Assembly (NCBI RefSeq): GCF_010501055.1
Contig: NZ_QVMO01000019.1
Coordinates: 1-57,171 of the forward strand
Direction of reading: 5' to 3'
Length of the DNA: 57,171 nt
From: Dysgonomonas sp. 521
GTDB lineage: Bacteria; Bacteroidota; Bacteroidia; Bacteroidales; Dysgonomonadaceae
Position numbers and translations under genes: made by a program. Shown here one piece after another: positions 9,203 through 19,417 of this stretch. Positions within the stretch are counted from its first letter, which is position 1. Each line of letters starts with the position of its first letter. The notes beneath the pieces are model-generated. The model ran no database searches and had not been told where the DNA came from. It worked only from the letters and a program-made list of their open reading frames with translations.

Positions 9203-11512
9203 CACCGTAAACTGTATCTTAGCTTTAATATCATCTGATGAAGAACCCACCTGAAATTCGAAATCGCCCGGTTCTACAACCCTTTTATTTTCTAAATTAA
9301 TAAATGAAAGGTCATCCAATTTCAGTTTCAATGAAACTGTTTTTGTTTCACCGGCTTTCAAAGAAATCTTCTCAAAACGGCGCAACCGTTTCACATCCGG
9401 CATCAATGAAGCAACCAAGTCTCTTGTATAAAGTTGTACAACTTCTTTACCATCACGATTTCCTGTATTTGTTACATCTACAGTAATAGTAATTTCTTCA
9501 TTCGAATGGAGAGGCAACTGCGTTTTGTCCGCCTTAATATTTGAGTATGAAAAAGTTGTATAACTTATACCATGTCCAAACGGATATTCGAAGTTATAAT
9601 CCCCCTCATAATTGTAAGCACTATCGGTATTCGATTGCTCTTCCGCATATTTGTGATAATACGGAATCAATGAATTAGGGAATGCAGGATAAGTATAAGG
9701 TAGTTTACCGGAAGGATTTACCTCACCTGCAAGAATATCAGCCAATGCATCGGCTCCGTATATACCTGGCAAATATGTCTGCACAATGGCGTCTACTCTT
9801 TGCGAAAATTTAGAAATCACACGCGGACGCCCTTCACTCAACACAAGAATAACTTTCTTGCCTAGTTTCAGCATTTCCTGAGCCAACTCTGTTTGCAGGT
9901 CATTCAGATATAAGTCATTCAGGTCGCCCGGTTTTTCACAATAAGAATTTTCACCCAGGCAAAGCACGATATAATCTACATTCTTAGCAGCAGCAATCGC
10001 TTCATCGAAACGGTCTTTATATTCTGTATCCCATTTGGTTTCTTTTGTATAGCTTACACCCGGCACATAAGAGACATTCTCTTTACCGAATTTCTGTTGC
10101 ATTGCATCCAGAATAGTATGATACTTACCTGCAAACTCGTCTATCTTTTCACCCTGCCATGAGAAAGTCCATCCACCGTTCAGTGCACGCATACTCACTG
10201 CATTAGGGCCTGCGACCAATATTTTAGCACCTTTATTCAATGGCAATGTATTATTGTTATTTTTCAACAGAGTGATACCATCCGCAGCAGCATCGTATGA
10301 AGCCTGTTGGAAGGCTTTAGAATTGAACTCAGGATAGTCTTTTGCATATGTATTTGGTGTTTCTAATAATCCGAGTTTAATCTTCACAGTAAGTACCCGT
10401 GTGGCTGCATCATCGATACGCGACATAGGCACTTCTCCTTCGTTTACCAATTCGGTCAACAGGTCGCAGAATTCCTTATAGTTATACGGTATCATCGACA
10501 TATCGACACCCGCGTTAATACCTGCCTTGATAGCTTCCTTGATAGATGGAACCATCTTGTCACGGTTGTAGAGTTTATTGATATCTTCCCAGTCTGTAAC
10601 AATCATACCCTTGAAGCCCAAATCTTCACGCAACAGCTTTGTTGTCAGTTCATAGCTGGCATGCACGGCCACATTATTGATAATGCCCGAGTTGAGCATG
10701 ACTGTATGAGCACCTGCATCAATAGCAGCCTTGAATGACGGCACATGATACTCAAGCAATACATTCTCAGGAATATAGGCCGGAGTGCGGTCTTTTCCGC
10801 TGATAGGAGCCGAATAACCAATGAAGTGTTTAATACAAGAGGCCAGTTTATGAGGATTGGCAATATTATTATCGTCACCTTCAAGACCTTTCACCAATTC
10901 GTACCCGAAAACAGAACCGATATACGGATCTTCACCGAAACCTTCATACTGGCGCGGGAAACGCGGGTCGAGCCCTAAGTCCAATACAGGAGCAAAGTTC
11001 CACGGAACATTACTCGCGCGTGTTTCATAAGCTGTAATCTCTCCCATTTTACGGGCATGAGCCGGATTCCATGTAGCGGCAAGGCCTATTTCCTGAGGAA
11101 ATAATGTAGAGCCAGCAGTATATGTGGCACCATGTATCTGGTCGAGACCGTAGATAACCGGAATTTTCAGGCGGGTTTCATTTACTGCAACATCCTGAAT
11201 CTGCTCTACAACCTTAGTCCACCATTCAGGCGTACGTGAGCGTGTACCCGGAGCGTTCAGTATAGAACCTACATGATATTCGACAATTGCATGACGCAAC
11301 TTATCCACATCTATCTCCAATGTACTGTTAGAAGGACTATCCTGTCCCTTACATACAATATCGATAGCGATCTGGGACATTTGTCCGATTTTTTCAGCCA
11401 ATGTCATTTTCGACACTATTTCGGCTGCCTTTCTTTCCGCATCACCCGTTTGTGCATACGTCCCCGAAACGATACCAAATACGGCCATTACTGTTACAAC
11501 TAATCTTTTCAT
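9197..11512 (-). CDS. GH3 beta-glucosidase, exported
   Basis: A 771-aa family 3 glycoside hydrolase, resembling periplasmic BglX-type enzymes that remove non-reducing terminal beta-glucose. A signal peptide runs to about residue 20 (GTYAQ). The N-terminal barrel carries the KHF motif at 228-230 and the nucleophile D307 in MIVTDWED. The central alpha/beta domain and a C-terminal fibronectin-III-like domain (ending near VEPGDFEFQVGSSS) follow. In this locus it would act on glucosyl units of glucomannan oligosaccharides, although beta-mannosidase activity cannot be excluded. The ATG at 11512 was preferred to the one at 11536 because it begins the signal peptide. It is the last gene of the CE7-led unit. 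Confidence 0.93.
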   Translation of the reverse strand: MKRLVVTVMAVFGIVSGTYAQTGDAERKAAEIVSKMTLAEKIGQMSQIAIDIVCKGQDSPSNSTLEIDVDKLRHAIVEYHVGSILNAPGTRSRTPEWWTKVVEQIQDVAVNETRLKIPVIYGLDQIHGATYTAGSTLFPQEIGLAATWNPAHARKMGEITAYETRASNVPWNFAPVLDLGLDPRFPRQYEGFGEDPYIGSVFGYELVKGLEGDDNNIANPHKLASCIKHFIGYSAPISGKDRTPAYIPENVLLEYHVPSFKAAIDAGAHTVMLNSGIINNVAVHASYELTTKLLREDLGFKGMIVTDWEDINKLYNRDKMVPSIKEAIKAGINAGVDMSMIPYNYKEFCDLLTELVNEGEVPMSRIDDAATRVLTVKIKLGLLETPNTYAKDYPEFNSKAFQQASYDAAADGITLLKNNNNTLPLNKGAKILVAGPNAVSMRALNGGWTFSWQGEKIDEFAGKYHTILDAMQQKFGKENVSYVPGVSYTKETKWDTEYKDRFDEAIAAAKNVDYIVLCLGENSYCEKPGDLNDLYLNDLQTELAQEMLKLGKKVILVLSEGRPRVISKFSQRVDAIVQTYLPGIYGADALADILAGEVNPSGKLPYTYPAFPNSLIPYYHKYAEEQSNTDSAYNYEGDYNFEYPFGHGISYTTFSYSNIKADKTQLPLHSNEEITITVDVTNTGNRDGKEVVQLYTRDLVASLMPDVKRLRRFEKISLKAGETKTVSLKLKLDDLSFINLENKRVVEPGDFEFQVGSSSDDIKAKIQFTVK

Positions 11513-11528
11513 ATTCTTCAATTTTTGA

Positions 11529-13967
11529 TTACCCAAGCACTACTTTTACCACATTTACCGAACCGGCAGGTTGCAAAGGGACTATATTACCGGATATAGT
11601 ATTTCCATTTACGGTTAAACTCTTTATACCCCGGTTTACACCTGTGTTTTTGATTTCGATGTGATAAGTTGCATCGCGGAATTTGCGCGTGACCTCAAAA
11701 CCTTGCCAGTCAGCCGGAATACACGGATTTATTTCCAAGCCTTCATAATCGGGCTTGATACCCAGTATAAACTGAGTGATAGCATAGTAATTCCATGCTG
11801 CCGTTCCGGTCAACCACGAGTTTTTAGCTTCGCCCGGTTTGAAGGCATCTTTTCCTGCTATCATTTGTGAATATACATAAGGTTCTACCTTGTGCAATTC
11901 TGATATTTCCTCTGTATAAGAAGGACATATTTTACGATAATAGTTCCATGCATAATCACCTCGTCCTATCATTGTTTCTGCAATCATAATCCACGGATTA
12001 TTATGACAGAAGATACCTGCATTTTCTTTATATCCAGCCGGATAAGAAGATATCTCTCCATACTCCACCACATATTCCGTAAAGGCAGGATTGTTCAGTA
12101 CTACTCCGTTAGGTGTATCGAGATATTGCTTTACCGAATCCAGAGATTTCTTCACCATACCTTCTTCAAGGCCAACTTTTGCCATTCCGCACCAGCCTTG
12201 CGATTCGATAAATATCTTTCCTTCTTTATTTTCTTTACTGCCTACTTTGTTTCCGTAATAATCATAGGCGCGAAGATACCAGTCTCCATCCCAACCATGT
12301 TTTTTAACGGCTTCAATCATTGAATAGATAAAGCCCTGTGCACGGTCAGCTTCCTGATTATTACCTATCTGACGGCAAAGCGCTACATAGTCCTGACCGC
12401 AAACAATAAATAGCCCGGCAATCATCAGTGATTCAGCTTTCGAGCCTTCTGTTTTGTTTTCAGTAGTTTGGAATGACTCGTTAGGATCCCACGAAAAACA
12501 GTTCAGGTTCAGGCAGTCGTTCCAATCGGCACGCCCGATAAGAGGCAGCATATGAGGCCCTAAATTATTAATTACATGATTGAACGAGACGGTCAGATGA
12601 TGAAATAGTGATTTTTCCGTTCCTTCCTGATTATCAAAAGGAACGGCTTCGTCGAGAATGGAGAAATCTCCGGTTTCTTTCAGGTATGCAACTGTTCCGA
12701 AAATGAGCCACATCGGGTCATCGTTGAAACCGCCTCCGATATCGTTATTCCCCCGTTTTGTAAGTGGCTGGTATTGATGATAACAGCCTCCGTCGCTAAA
12801 CTGAGTGGAAGCAATATCAATAATACGTTGTCGTGCCCTTGACGGAATCTGATGTACGAAACCAACCAAATCCTGGTTAGAATCACGGAACCCCATACCT
12901 CGACCGATACCCGACTCAAAGAATGAAGCCGAACGCGAAAAATTAAACGTGACCATACATTGGTATTGATTCCAGATATTGACCATCCGGTCTAACTTCT
13001 CTTCACTGCTTTTCAGGACATAAGCACTCAATAGATCATCCCAATAAGCCCTTAGTTCATCGAAGGCAGCCTGCACTTTCTGTGCTGTATCAAATTTAGC
13101 AATCGTAGCTTTTGCCATGCTCTTATTGATTACACCTTTCGATTCCCATTTATCCTCACGGTTTTCGTATTCTACATAACCCAGAACGAATACCAGTTCT
13201 TTTGTCTCACCCAGTTGCAACTCTATTTCAAGATAATGAGACGCAACAGGTGACCAGCCGTGAGCAACAGAATTAATCGGCTTCCCTGCCATTACTGCCT
13301 GCGGGTCGCGAAACTCGTTGTACAATCCGATAAATGATTCACGGTCGGTATCAAAACCTTGAATCGGGGCATTTACACTATAGTAAGCATAATGGTTTCT
13401 GCGTTCTTTATATTCAGTTTTGTGATAAATGACAGAATCTTCGATTTCCACTTCCCCTGTAGAAAAGTTACGTTGAAAATTCTCCATATCGGTAGCCGCA
13501 TTCCACAGGCACCACTCGGCAAAAGAGAATAATTTGAAGCGTTTTGTTTCTGATGATTTATTCGTCAGCTTTACTTTCTGCACTTCTGCCCATGTTTTCA
13601 GCGGGACAAAGAAAAGAACTTCCGCTTCTATTCCGTTTTTCTCTCCGGTAATAGTCGTATAGCTCATTCCATGACGGCATTCGTATTTATCCAGTTCGGT
13701 TTTGCATGGCTTCCATCCCGGCGACCACACCGTTTCCCCGTCATTAATATAGAAATACCGTCCTCCGTTATCCATCGGTACATTGTTGTAACGGTAACGG
13801 GTAATCCTGCGAAATTTAGCATCTTTATAAAAAGAGTATCCTCCGGCTGTATTTGAAATCAGGGAAAAGAAATCCTCATTACCCAGATAGTTAATCCAAG
13901 GCCACGGTGTTTGAGGATTTGTAATAACATATTCCCGGCGCTGGTCGTCAAAGTATCCAAACTTCAT
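11529..13967 (-). CDS. GH94 cellobiose phosphorylase-like enzyme
   Basis: An 812-aa family 94 enzyme with no signal peptide, so cytosolic. GH94 enzymes split beta-glucosides with phosphate; the length and motifs fit cellobiose phosphorylase (cellobiose + Pi to glucose 1-phosphate + glucose). An N-terminal beta-sandwich is followed by an (alpha/alpha)6 barrel. The signature [10 protein letters not shown] spans 357-366, and the catalytic aspartate is likely D484 in [10 protein letters not shown]. It lies between the GH3 and epimerase genes. It would give the locus a phosphorolytic route for cellobiose from the glucose-rich parts of glucomannan. A role on cellodextrin or another beta-glucoside is possible. 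Confidence 0.9.
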   Translation of the reverse strand: MKFGYFDDQRREYVITNPQTPWPWINYLGNEDFFSLISNTAGGYSFYKDAKFRRITRYRYNNVPMDNGGRYFYINDGETVWSPGWKPCKTELDKYECRHGMSYTTITGEKNGIEAEVLFFVPLKTWAEVQKVKLTNKSSETKRFKLFSFAEWCLWNAATDMENFQRNFSTGEVEIEDSVIYHKTEYKERRNHYAYYSVNAPIQGFDTDRESFIGLYNEFRDPQAVMAGKPINSVAHGWSPVASHYLEIELQLGETKELVFVLGYVEYENREDKWESKGVINKSMAKATIAKFDTAQKVQAAFDELRAYWDDLLSAYVLKSSEEKLDRMVNIWNQYQCMVTFNFSRSASFFESGIGRGMGFRDSNQDLVGFVHQIPSRARQRIIDIASTQFSDGGCYHQYQPLTKRGNNDIGGGFNDDPMWLIFGTVAYLKETGDFSILDEAVPFDNQEGTEKSLFHHLTVSFNHVINNLGPHMLPLIGRADWNDCLNLNCFSWDPNESFQTTENKTEGSKAESLMIAGLFIVCGQDYVALCRQIGNNQEADRAQGFIYSMIEAVKKHGWDGDWYLRAYDYYGNKVGSKENKEGKIFIESQGWCGMAKVGLEEGMVKKSLDSVKQYLDTPNGVVLNNPAFTEYVVEYGEISSYPAGYKENAGIFCHNNPWIMIAETMIGRGDYAWNYYRKICPSYTEEISELHKVEPYVYSQMIAGKDAFKPGEAKNSWLTGTAAWNYYAITQFILGIKPDYEGLEINPCIPADWQGFEVTRKFRDATYHIEIKNTGVNRGIKSLTVNGNTISGNIVPLQPAGSVNVVKVVLG

Positions 13968-14061
13968 ATAAGTTTATTATTTGTTAGCTTTTAGCCAATA
14001 GCTTTTAGCTGATAGCCCTTTTCGCTTGTGCTACTAACAGCTAATAGCTATAAGCCAACAG
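13968..14061. repeat. AGCTATTAGC-type low-complexity spacer
   Basis: The spacer between the GH94 and epimerase genes consists of diverged repeats of AGCTAATAGCT and AGCTTTTAGC in both directions. A similar word (CAGTCAACAGTTAGCAGTTA) lies at 15240-15259. The function is unknown; RNA hairpins between cistrons are possible. Confidence 0.55.
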
Positions 14062-15225
14062 CTAGTATTTAAAATTTTCTATCATCTCCATACACATACG
14101 TCCATTGTGGTACGGACATTTCCAGAATCCGGCTTTATCATCTTTGTGATTGACAGAGCCGTCTGCCGTTCTGCTCCAATGCCATTCGCCATTTTCATGG
14201 TCAACGATTCGATTCTGAATGTAGTTCCATAGACGTGAAGCTTTTTCTTTATAACCCAGGCTTTTGGAGTTTTTGTAGGCATACATATAACCTACTACGG
14301 CTTCTGCCTGCACCCACCAATGCCGCTCGCTTTCAATATGATTTCCATCTTTTTCATATATCATGCTGCCATCAGCTTCCAAACCCTCCGATGCCGCGTT
14401 TGCGATATCCAAAGATAAACTTTTGATTTGAAATAATAAATCTTTGTCACCCAATACTTCTGCGGCTTCGAACAATAGCCACGAAGCCTCAATATCGTGC
14501 CCGTAAGATATGGCTGTGGACTTCACATTCCATTCCTCATCAAAAAAGAGATTCAAATGATTTGTCTTTTTATCGAGAATGCGGTCTGTGAAAATTCCTA
14601 TCAGTCTCTTCTGAGCATCTTTCAGTTCCCTGTTATCCCACACACGGCACAAGTTGGTATAAGGTTCAAGAACGTGCAGGTGTGTGTTCATTGTCTTCTT
14701 TTCGTTCGCATCCTTATCGCTCAGGCGCATGTCTTCGATAGGTTCCCAATCGCGCGTATATGCTTCAAGATAGCCTCCTAAAGCATTATCGTGGCTATTC
14801 TCTATCAGGTAGAAAAACTCTTTGGCCAGTTCCAGAGCCTGCGCGTTACCCGTAGCACGATAATATTCAGAAAATCCATAGAGCATAAAACCTTGCACGT
14901 AAGTCTGCTTCTTCGTATTTACAGGATTGCCTTTATAATCTAGTTCCCAATACACACCGCCATATTCCTTATCAATAAAGTAGGTGGTGATATAGTCAAA
15001 AGCCCGTTGAGCCATTTTCAGGTATTCTTCTTTCCTGAGAATGCGGTACGCAGAGGAGAAAGTCCACAGGATGCGGGCATTCAGTATAGCCCCCTTATTA
15101 GCTTCGGGATGCAATACATCGTTGCCGTCTATCTGCCCGTAAAAGCCTCCATTCCGGGTATCCTGCATTTTTTCAATCCAGAAGGATAGTATATTATTTT
15201 CGAGTTCGTTTTTAAATCCGTTCAT
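14062..15225 (-). CDS. Cellobiose 2-epimerase (AGE family)
   Basis: A 387-aa cytosolic protein of the N-acylglucosamine 2-epimerase superfamily with features of cellobiose 2-epimerase. These enzymes invert C2 of the reducing-end sugar, turning mannobiose into mannosyl-glucose. The conserved histidines fit the family: H182 and H184 in NTHLHVLE, H243 in YGHDIEAS, H302 in ERHWWVQAEAVVG, and the late WHW near residue 365. It has no signal peptide. GPH transporter and GH130 genes lie on its upstream side. Epimerase plus GH130 is the known mannobiose pathway of Bacteroides, which supports the assignment strongly. Confidence 0.92.
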   Translation of the reverse strand: MNGFKNELENNILSFWIEKMQDTRNGGFYGQIDGNDVLHPEANKGAILNARILWTFSSAYRILRKEEYLKMAQRAFDYITTYFIDKEYGGVYWELDYKGNPVNTKKQTYVQGFMLYGFSEYYRATGNAQALELAKEFFYLIENSHDNALGGYLEAYTRDWEPIEDMRLSDKDANEKKTMNTHLHVLEPYTNLCRVWDNRELKDAQKRLIGIFTDRILDKKTNHLNLFFDEEWNVKSTAISYGHDIEASWLLFEAAEVLGDKDLLFQIKSLSLDIANAASEGLEADGSMIYEKDGNHIESERHWWVQAEAVVGYMYAYKNSKSLGYKEKASRLWNYIQNRIVDHENGEWHWSRTADGSVNHKDDKAGFWKCPYHNGRMCMEMIENFKY

Positions 15226-15499
15226 ATTTTTCAGTTAAACAGTCAACAGTTAGCAGTTAACAATGAATTTAATAATAAAGGCAACAAAGCGAGAAGTTAT
15301 TACATTTGATTATCAATCATTTAAAAACAAAAAGTGACAAACGTGACTTATTTCAGTTAACAATGGATAGTAGACAATTTATAATGCCCACTATCCATCG
15401 TTTTGTTAAAAAGTGACAAATGTGACACCTTTCTTATTGTTTTCACTTGCCACTTTTTCCTCTCACCTTATTAACCTAATATTCTATTAGACAATCATT
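15226..15499. other. Intergenic spacer with repeats and hairpin
   Basis: AT-rich DNA between the epimerase and transporter genes. AAAAAGTGACAAA occurs twice (near 15329 and 15409). ATGGATAGT (15363-15371) is complementary to ACTATCCAT (15390-15398), giving a 9-bp stem. No T-run follows on the minus strand, so this is not a clear terminator. No promoter was recognised. Confidence 0.5.
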
Positions 15500-16924
15500 T
15501 TATTTATTATTTCTCTTAGCATCCAGTTCTGCTGTAATTTCCTTCACTTTCTTTTCGGAAAGCGGGTATGCCAACATACCGAAGAATGCTACCAAACAGC
15601 AAATTGCAGGTATAATACTTATCATCAGGCGTTCGCCGAAAATTGTATCCATCGTTTGCTGCGCCATTTCGGGGTTATACTTAAATATTGCAAGAATCCA
15701 GCCTGTAAGAGCAGCACCGAGCGCCCAGCCTAACTTCTGCGACATGGAAGATGACGAGAAAATAAGACCTGATGCACGGCGATTTGTCTTCAGTTCCTGA
15801 TAGTCTACAATATCAGCAAACATACTCCATAGCAATGGAAGCACATAGCCAGCAAACAGAGATATACAAGCCTGCAATAATAAGATTAGTCCAAAATTAT
15901 TTGGAATAAAATAGAATACCATACTAAGCAATCCGGCTATGGCAATGGCAATCATATATGTTCGTTTTTTACCATATTTGGAAGATATGGCAGGTGCCAG
16001 CATTACCCCTACAAGATTAGCGGCCTGCCCTACAAGGAAATAGATTGTAGTAGCATCCCATCCTGTAAAAGGAACGCGGTAATTATATTGCACATAATCT
16101 TTGAAATAATAGATGGCGACACCATCCCTGACTGCATTAAACAACAAAGCGGCTAAGCCTGTACCTACCAAGATCCACCAGGGAGCATTATGAAACAGAT
16201 TTTTCAGGTCTTGTTTTACAGAAGTATCTTCATTTTCATTTACGGGCTGCACCCTCTCTTTTGTCCATCTAAAACAAAGAAAGAACAGGATAGTACACAG
16301 AATACCTATGGTTGCAACCCCTAATGTCCATCCGATAGGAGAAGTGCTCACTGTAGTTTCAGCAGCCTGATGAACGACAGCCGATTCGGAACCGAACATG
16401 TTAGCATACATATCGATAAGCGGCTGTAACAACATAAATGTAATAAAGCTTCCGATGAATGCAAAAGACATACGATAAGAAGAAAGTACATTTCTCACTT
16501 TAGGATCGGGCGACATCACACCTAGCAATGACGCATAAGGCACATTGATGAGGGAATATACGATCATCATCAGTGAGTATGTTATGTAGGCATATACCAG
16601 CTTGCCTGTGGAGCCGAATTCAGGCACAAAGAACGTAATCACGCCCATTACCGAAAACGGAATAGCGAACCATAACAAATAGGGACGGTATCTGCCCCAA
16701 CGCGTCTTCGTCCTATCGGCTAAGATACCGACAAACAAATCGAAAGCAGAATCCCATAAACGGGCAATTAAAAACATAGTTCCGGCTGCTGCTGCCTCTA
16801 TACCAAATACGTCTGTGTAGAAAAACAGGGAGTACATACCAAAAATCTTCCAAAACATGGAAGAGGCCATATCCCCGAATCCGTAACCTACTTTTTCTTT
16901 TAATGTAACTTTTGTATCCATCAT
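15500..16924 (-). CDS. GPH-family sugar:cation symporter (MFS)
   Basis: A 474-aa inner-membrane protein of the glycoside-pentoside-hexuronide (MelB-like) family of the major facilitator superfamily. About 12 hydrophobic segments are visible. The N-terminus (KVGYGFGDMASSMFWKI) and the loop DRTKTRWGRYRPYL near residues 68-81 are typical of the family. In mannan loci this transporter carries mannobiose or related disaccharides into the cytoplasm. Here it sits between the GH130 and epimerase genes, which fits that role, although cellobiose may also be carried. The frame starts with two consecutive ATG codons, and the first is used. Confidence 0.9.
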   Translation of the reverse strand: MMDTKVTLKEKVGYGFGDMASSMFWKIFGMYSLFFYTDVFGIEAAAAGTMFLIARLWDSAFDLFVGILADRTKTRWGRYRPYLLWFAIPFSVMGVITFFVPEFGSTGKLVYAYITYSLMMIVYSLINVPYASLLGVMSPDPKVRNVLSSYRMSFAFIGSFITFMLLQPLIDMYANMFGSESAVVHQAAETTVSTSPIGWTLGVATIGILCTILFFLCFRWTKERVQPVNENEDTSVKQDLKNLFHNAPWWILVGTGLAALLFNAVRDGVAIYYFKDYVQYNYRVPFTGWDATTIYFLVGQAANLVGVMLAPAISSKYGKKRTYMIAIAIAGLLSMVFYFIPNNFGLILLLQACISLFAGYVLPLLWSMFADIVDYQELKTNRRASGLIFSSSSMSQKLGWALGAALTGWILAIFKYNPEMAQQTMDTIFGERLMISIIPAICCLVAFFGMLAYPLSEKKVKEITAELDAKRNNK

Positions 16925-16937
16925 GGTTTCATTACTG

Positions 16938-16997
16938 GCCTCCCCAACCCCTCCAAAGGAGGGGCGAATCCTCCCCGCAAGGGAGGTTGGGAGGAGC
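16938..16997 (-). repeat. CCTCCCC-type intergenic repeat, second copy
   Basis: It closely resembles the block at 4370-4430 and has the same orientation: GGCCTCCCCAACCCCTCC, then a purine-rich half GGGAGGTTGGGAGGAG. It fills most of the spacer between the GH130 and transporter genes and could fold in the mRNA. Confidence 0.7.
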
Positions 16998-17002
16998 CGC
17001 TA

Positions 17003-18175
17003 TTATTTTAATTTAAGATTCTTTTCTATTAATGCAGACAAAGTCTGAACAGATGTGGCCGAACGATAACCGTCAGCTTCCGTATTAAGGCAGTAATCAA
17101 CCAACCGGTCTACAGAAGATACCGCTACGTGCATACGGGTATCGCAAGAAGCATAGTACAGGTACACAGTACCATCTTCATCTGCAATCCAACCGTTGGT
17201 AAACAATACATTGGATACGTCCCCTACCCTTTCTTCATCCATCGGAGCCATCAAATGCCCGGCAGGTTCGGCTATCAGTTTGTCCGGTTGCTCCAGATCG
17301 GTCATGTAAAGATATAAAACATATCTCAGTCCGGCAGCGCAAGCACGTACTCCGTGTGCCAGGTGAAGCCATCCCTTCGATGTCTTGATAGGGTGAGGCC
17401 CTTCGCCGTTCTTCAGTTCCTTGATGGTATGATAATGACGGAAGTTTATTATCTTTTCGTCTTTTACTTCCGCATTCGTAATATCATCTATCAGCGCCCA
17501 GCCAATACCTCCACCGCTACCGGCATCGATAAAGCCATCCTGCGGACGTGTATACAGGGCATACTGACCATTCACAAATTCAGGGTGAAGCACCACATTG
17601 CGTTGCTGGCTCTTTGTCTTGAGGTCGGGTAGGCGTTCCCAGTTTTTTAAATCTTTGGTACGAGCAATACCCGCAGCCGCTACCGCTGAGGATAAATCTC
17701 CGGCAGGTGCACCCGGGTCTTTCCTTTCGGAACAGAATACTCCGTAAAGCCAACCGTCTTCGTGCGCGGTAAGACGCATATCATATACATTTATGTCCGG
17801 ATTTTCAGTCTCAGGCATCGTTACCGGATAATCCCAAAAACGGAAATTATCAATTCCGTTAGGACTTTCGGCTATGGCAAAGAATGATTTACGGTCGTTG
17901 CCTTCGACACGTACTGCCATGAGATATTTTCCTTCCCACTTGATGGCTCCTGCATTGAATGTGCCGTTGATACCAAAACGCTCCATAAAGTAAGGGTTTG
18001 TAGCCTCATTCATGTCGTATCGCCAGAATACCGGGGCATGACCTGCCGTCAGGACAGGATTTTTATATCGTTCGAAGATGCCGTTTCCGGGCAAGACCGG
18101 CTCATTCTTCAATGTAACTAATTTCTCGTATTCAGCTGTTACAGCTGCTAAGCGCGTCTTAAATAAATTGCTCAT
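17003..18175 (-). CDS. GH130 4-O-beta-mannosyl-glucose phosphorylase
   Basis: A 390-aa cytosolic enzyme of family GH130. It matches the 4-O-beta-D-mannosyl-D-glucose phosphorylases, which convert mannosyl-glucose and phosphate to mannose 1-phosphate and glucose. The likely proton donor is D132 in NVYDMRLT, within [12 protein letters not shown]. The five-bladed propeller pattern of the family is seen, with further motifs such as [19 protein letters not shown]. There is no signal peptide. Genes for the GPH transporter and the 2-epimerase lie just downstream, giving the full set for mannobiose: uptake, epimerisation, phosphorolysis. Subfamily GH130_1 is inferred from resemblance and context; GH130_2 oligosaccharide phosphorylase is less likely. 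Confidence 0.93.
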   Translation of the reverse strand: MSNLFKTRLAAVTAEYEKLVTLKNEPVLPGNGIFERYKNPVLTAGHAPVFWRYDMNEATNPYFMERFGINGTFNAGAIKWEGKYLMAVRVEGNDRKSFFAIAESPNGIDNFRFWDYPVTMPETENPDINVYDMRLTAHEDGWLYGVFCSERKDPGAPAGDLSSAVAAAGIARTKDLKNWERLPDLKTKSQQRNVVLHPEFVNGQYALYTRPQDGFIDAGSGGGIGWALIDDITNAEVKDEKIINFRHYHTIKELKNGEGPHPIKTSKGWLHLAHGVRACAAGLRYVLYLYMTDLEQPDKLIAEPAGHLMAPMDEERVGDVSNVLFTNGWIADEDGTVYLYYASCDTRMHVAVSSVDRLVDYCLNTEADGYRSATSVQTLSALIEKNLKLK

Positions 18176-18193
18176 TTTTATTCGTTTTAGATT

Positions 18194-19411
18194 TTACCTG
18201 AATAGTCTTAGTACTAATGATTGGTTTTTTTCTAGCTTGTGAGTTAATGTTGTATTTGTTGATCCTGATTCTTTATGTGTGTACAAGTTCTTCAATTTGT
18301 AAATATTACTTGTTGAAAAAGCTATTTCTTTATTGAATATTTCATCTTTGATAATGTGCTCAGACCAGTCGAAAGAAAAATCTACAGGTGCCTGTGAGTG
18401 GTTGAAAAAACAAATCGCCCATTCATCCCGTTCGAGGGGTTTTACCCATACTTCGACACTTCCTATTGTCTTATATTTAAATCCCTGGATACCCAGAGCA
18501 TCCTGATTGAGAGCTATTATATCTTTATTTTTCAGTATTTCAAGCGTTTCTTGCGACATAGAACGCAAATCGTTTCCTAACAACAGAGGCGAATTAAGCA
18601 TAGCCCATAAAGCAAAATGAGTTTCTTCCTCATAATGCGTAAAACCGCCATTGCCTACCTCCAACATATCCATATCGTTCCAATGACCGGGTCCCGCAGC
18701 TTTCCGCAATGTATCCTGATCGTGCATATTTAAAATCTGCATGGCTCCCCACGAAGTAAAATCTCCATGATCTTTTTCGCAGTCGAAACAGTTGTAAATA
18801 TCCCCGGTAGTACGCCAGCTATGCCCTACAGGAGCAGCCCAATCCCAAGGCTTGTTGGCTCCCCATTCGCAAAGGCTGAAAAATATGGGGCGACCTGCCG
18901 CATACAAAGCGTCACGCATCGTTATATACGCTTCTTCGGCATTCAGTTTACCGGTACTACACCAGTCGTATTTAAGATAGTCGACACCCCATTCCGCATA
19001 TTTAAGTGCATCCTGATATTCATGCCCACGGCTACCGGGATAACCTGCGCAAGTTTTAGAACCGGCACAGTTATACAAACCAAACTTCAATCCTTTGGAA
19101 TGTACATAATCCGCTACCGCCTTGATTCCATTGGGGAACTTTTCGGGATGCGGCACAAGGTTTCCCTGAGCGTCACGCTCCATAGCCATCCAGCCATCAT
19201 CGAGCAGGATATATTCATAACCGGCATCTTTCAACCCCAGATTGACAAACGCGTCCGCCATATCCTTTACGAGCTGTTCATTTATATCTGTAGCAAATGT
19301 ATTCCAGCTATTCCAGCCCATTTGAGGCGTTAACCCCAGTCCTTCAAATTTCTGAGAAAATACACTATTTGTGAATAACAGAACTAAAATTGACAATATA
19401 ACCTTTTTCAT
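18194..19411 (-). CDS. GH27 alpha-galactosidase, exported
   Basis: A 405-aa family 27 alpha-galactosidase that removes alpha-1,6-galactose side chains from galactomannan and its oligosaccharides. The signal peptide ends near residue 19 (NSVFSQ). The barrel starts with TPQMGWNSWN, and LLDDGW (69-74) and GLYNCAG follow. The nucleophile is D149 in YLKYDWC, and the acid/base is D204 in WRTTGDIY. A short C-terminal beta domain is present. It lies 6 bp downstream of the GH5 mannanase gene and 18 bp upstream of GH130, so all are probably co-transcribed. The chain is probably periplasmic, since no lipobox is present. Confidence 0.95.
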   Translation of the reverse strand: MKKVILSILVLLFTNSVFSQKFEGLGLTPQMGWNSWNTFATDINEQLVKDMADAFVNLGLKDAGYEYILLDDGWMAMERDAQGNLVPHPEKFPNGIKAVADYVHSKGLKFGLYNCAGSKTCAGYPGSRGHEYQDALKYAEWGVDYLKYDWCSTGKLNAEEAYITMRDALYAAGRPIFFSLCEWGANKPWDWAAPVGHSWRTTGDIYNCFDCEKDHGDFTSWGAMQILNMHDQDTLRKAAGPGHWNDMDMLEVGNGGFTHYEEETHFALWAMLNSPLLLGNDLRSMSQETLEILKNKDIIALNQDALGIQGFKYKTIGSVEVWVKPLERDEWAICFFNHSQAPVDFSFDWSEHIIKDEIFNKEIAFSTSNIYKLKNLYTHKESGSTNTTLTHKLEKNQSLVLRLFR

Positions 19412-19417
19412 TTCCTT

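Noticed and set aside
18767..19333. 188-aa frame opposite the GH27 gene
   Set aside because: It is fully antisense to a well-supported enzyme gene with intact catalytic residues.
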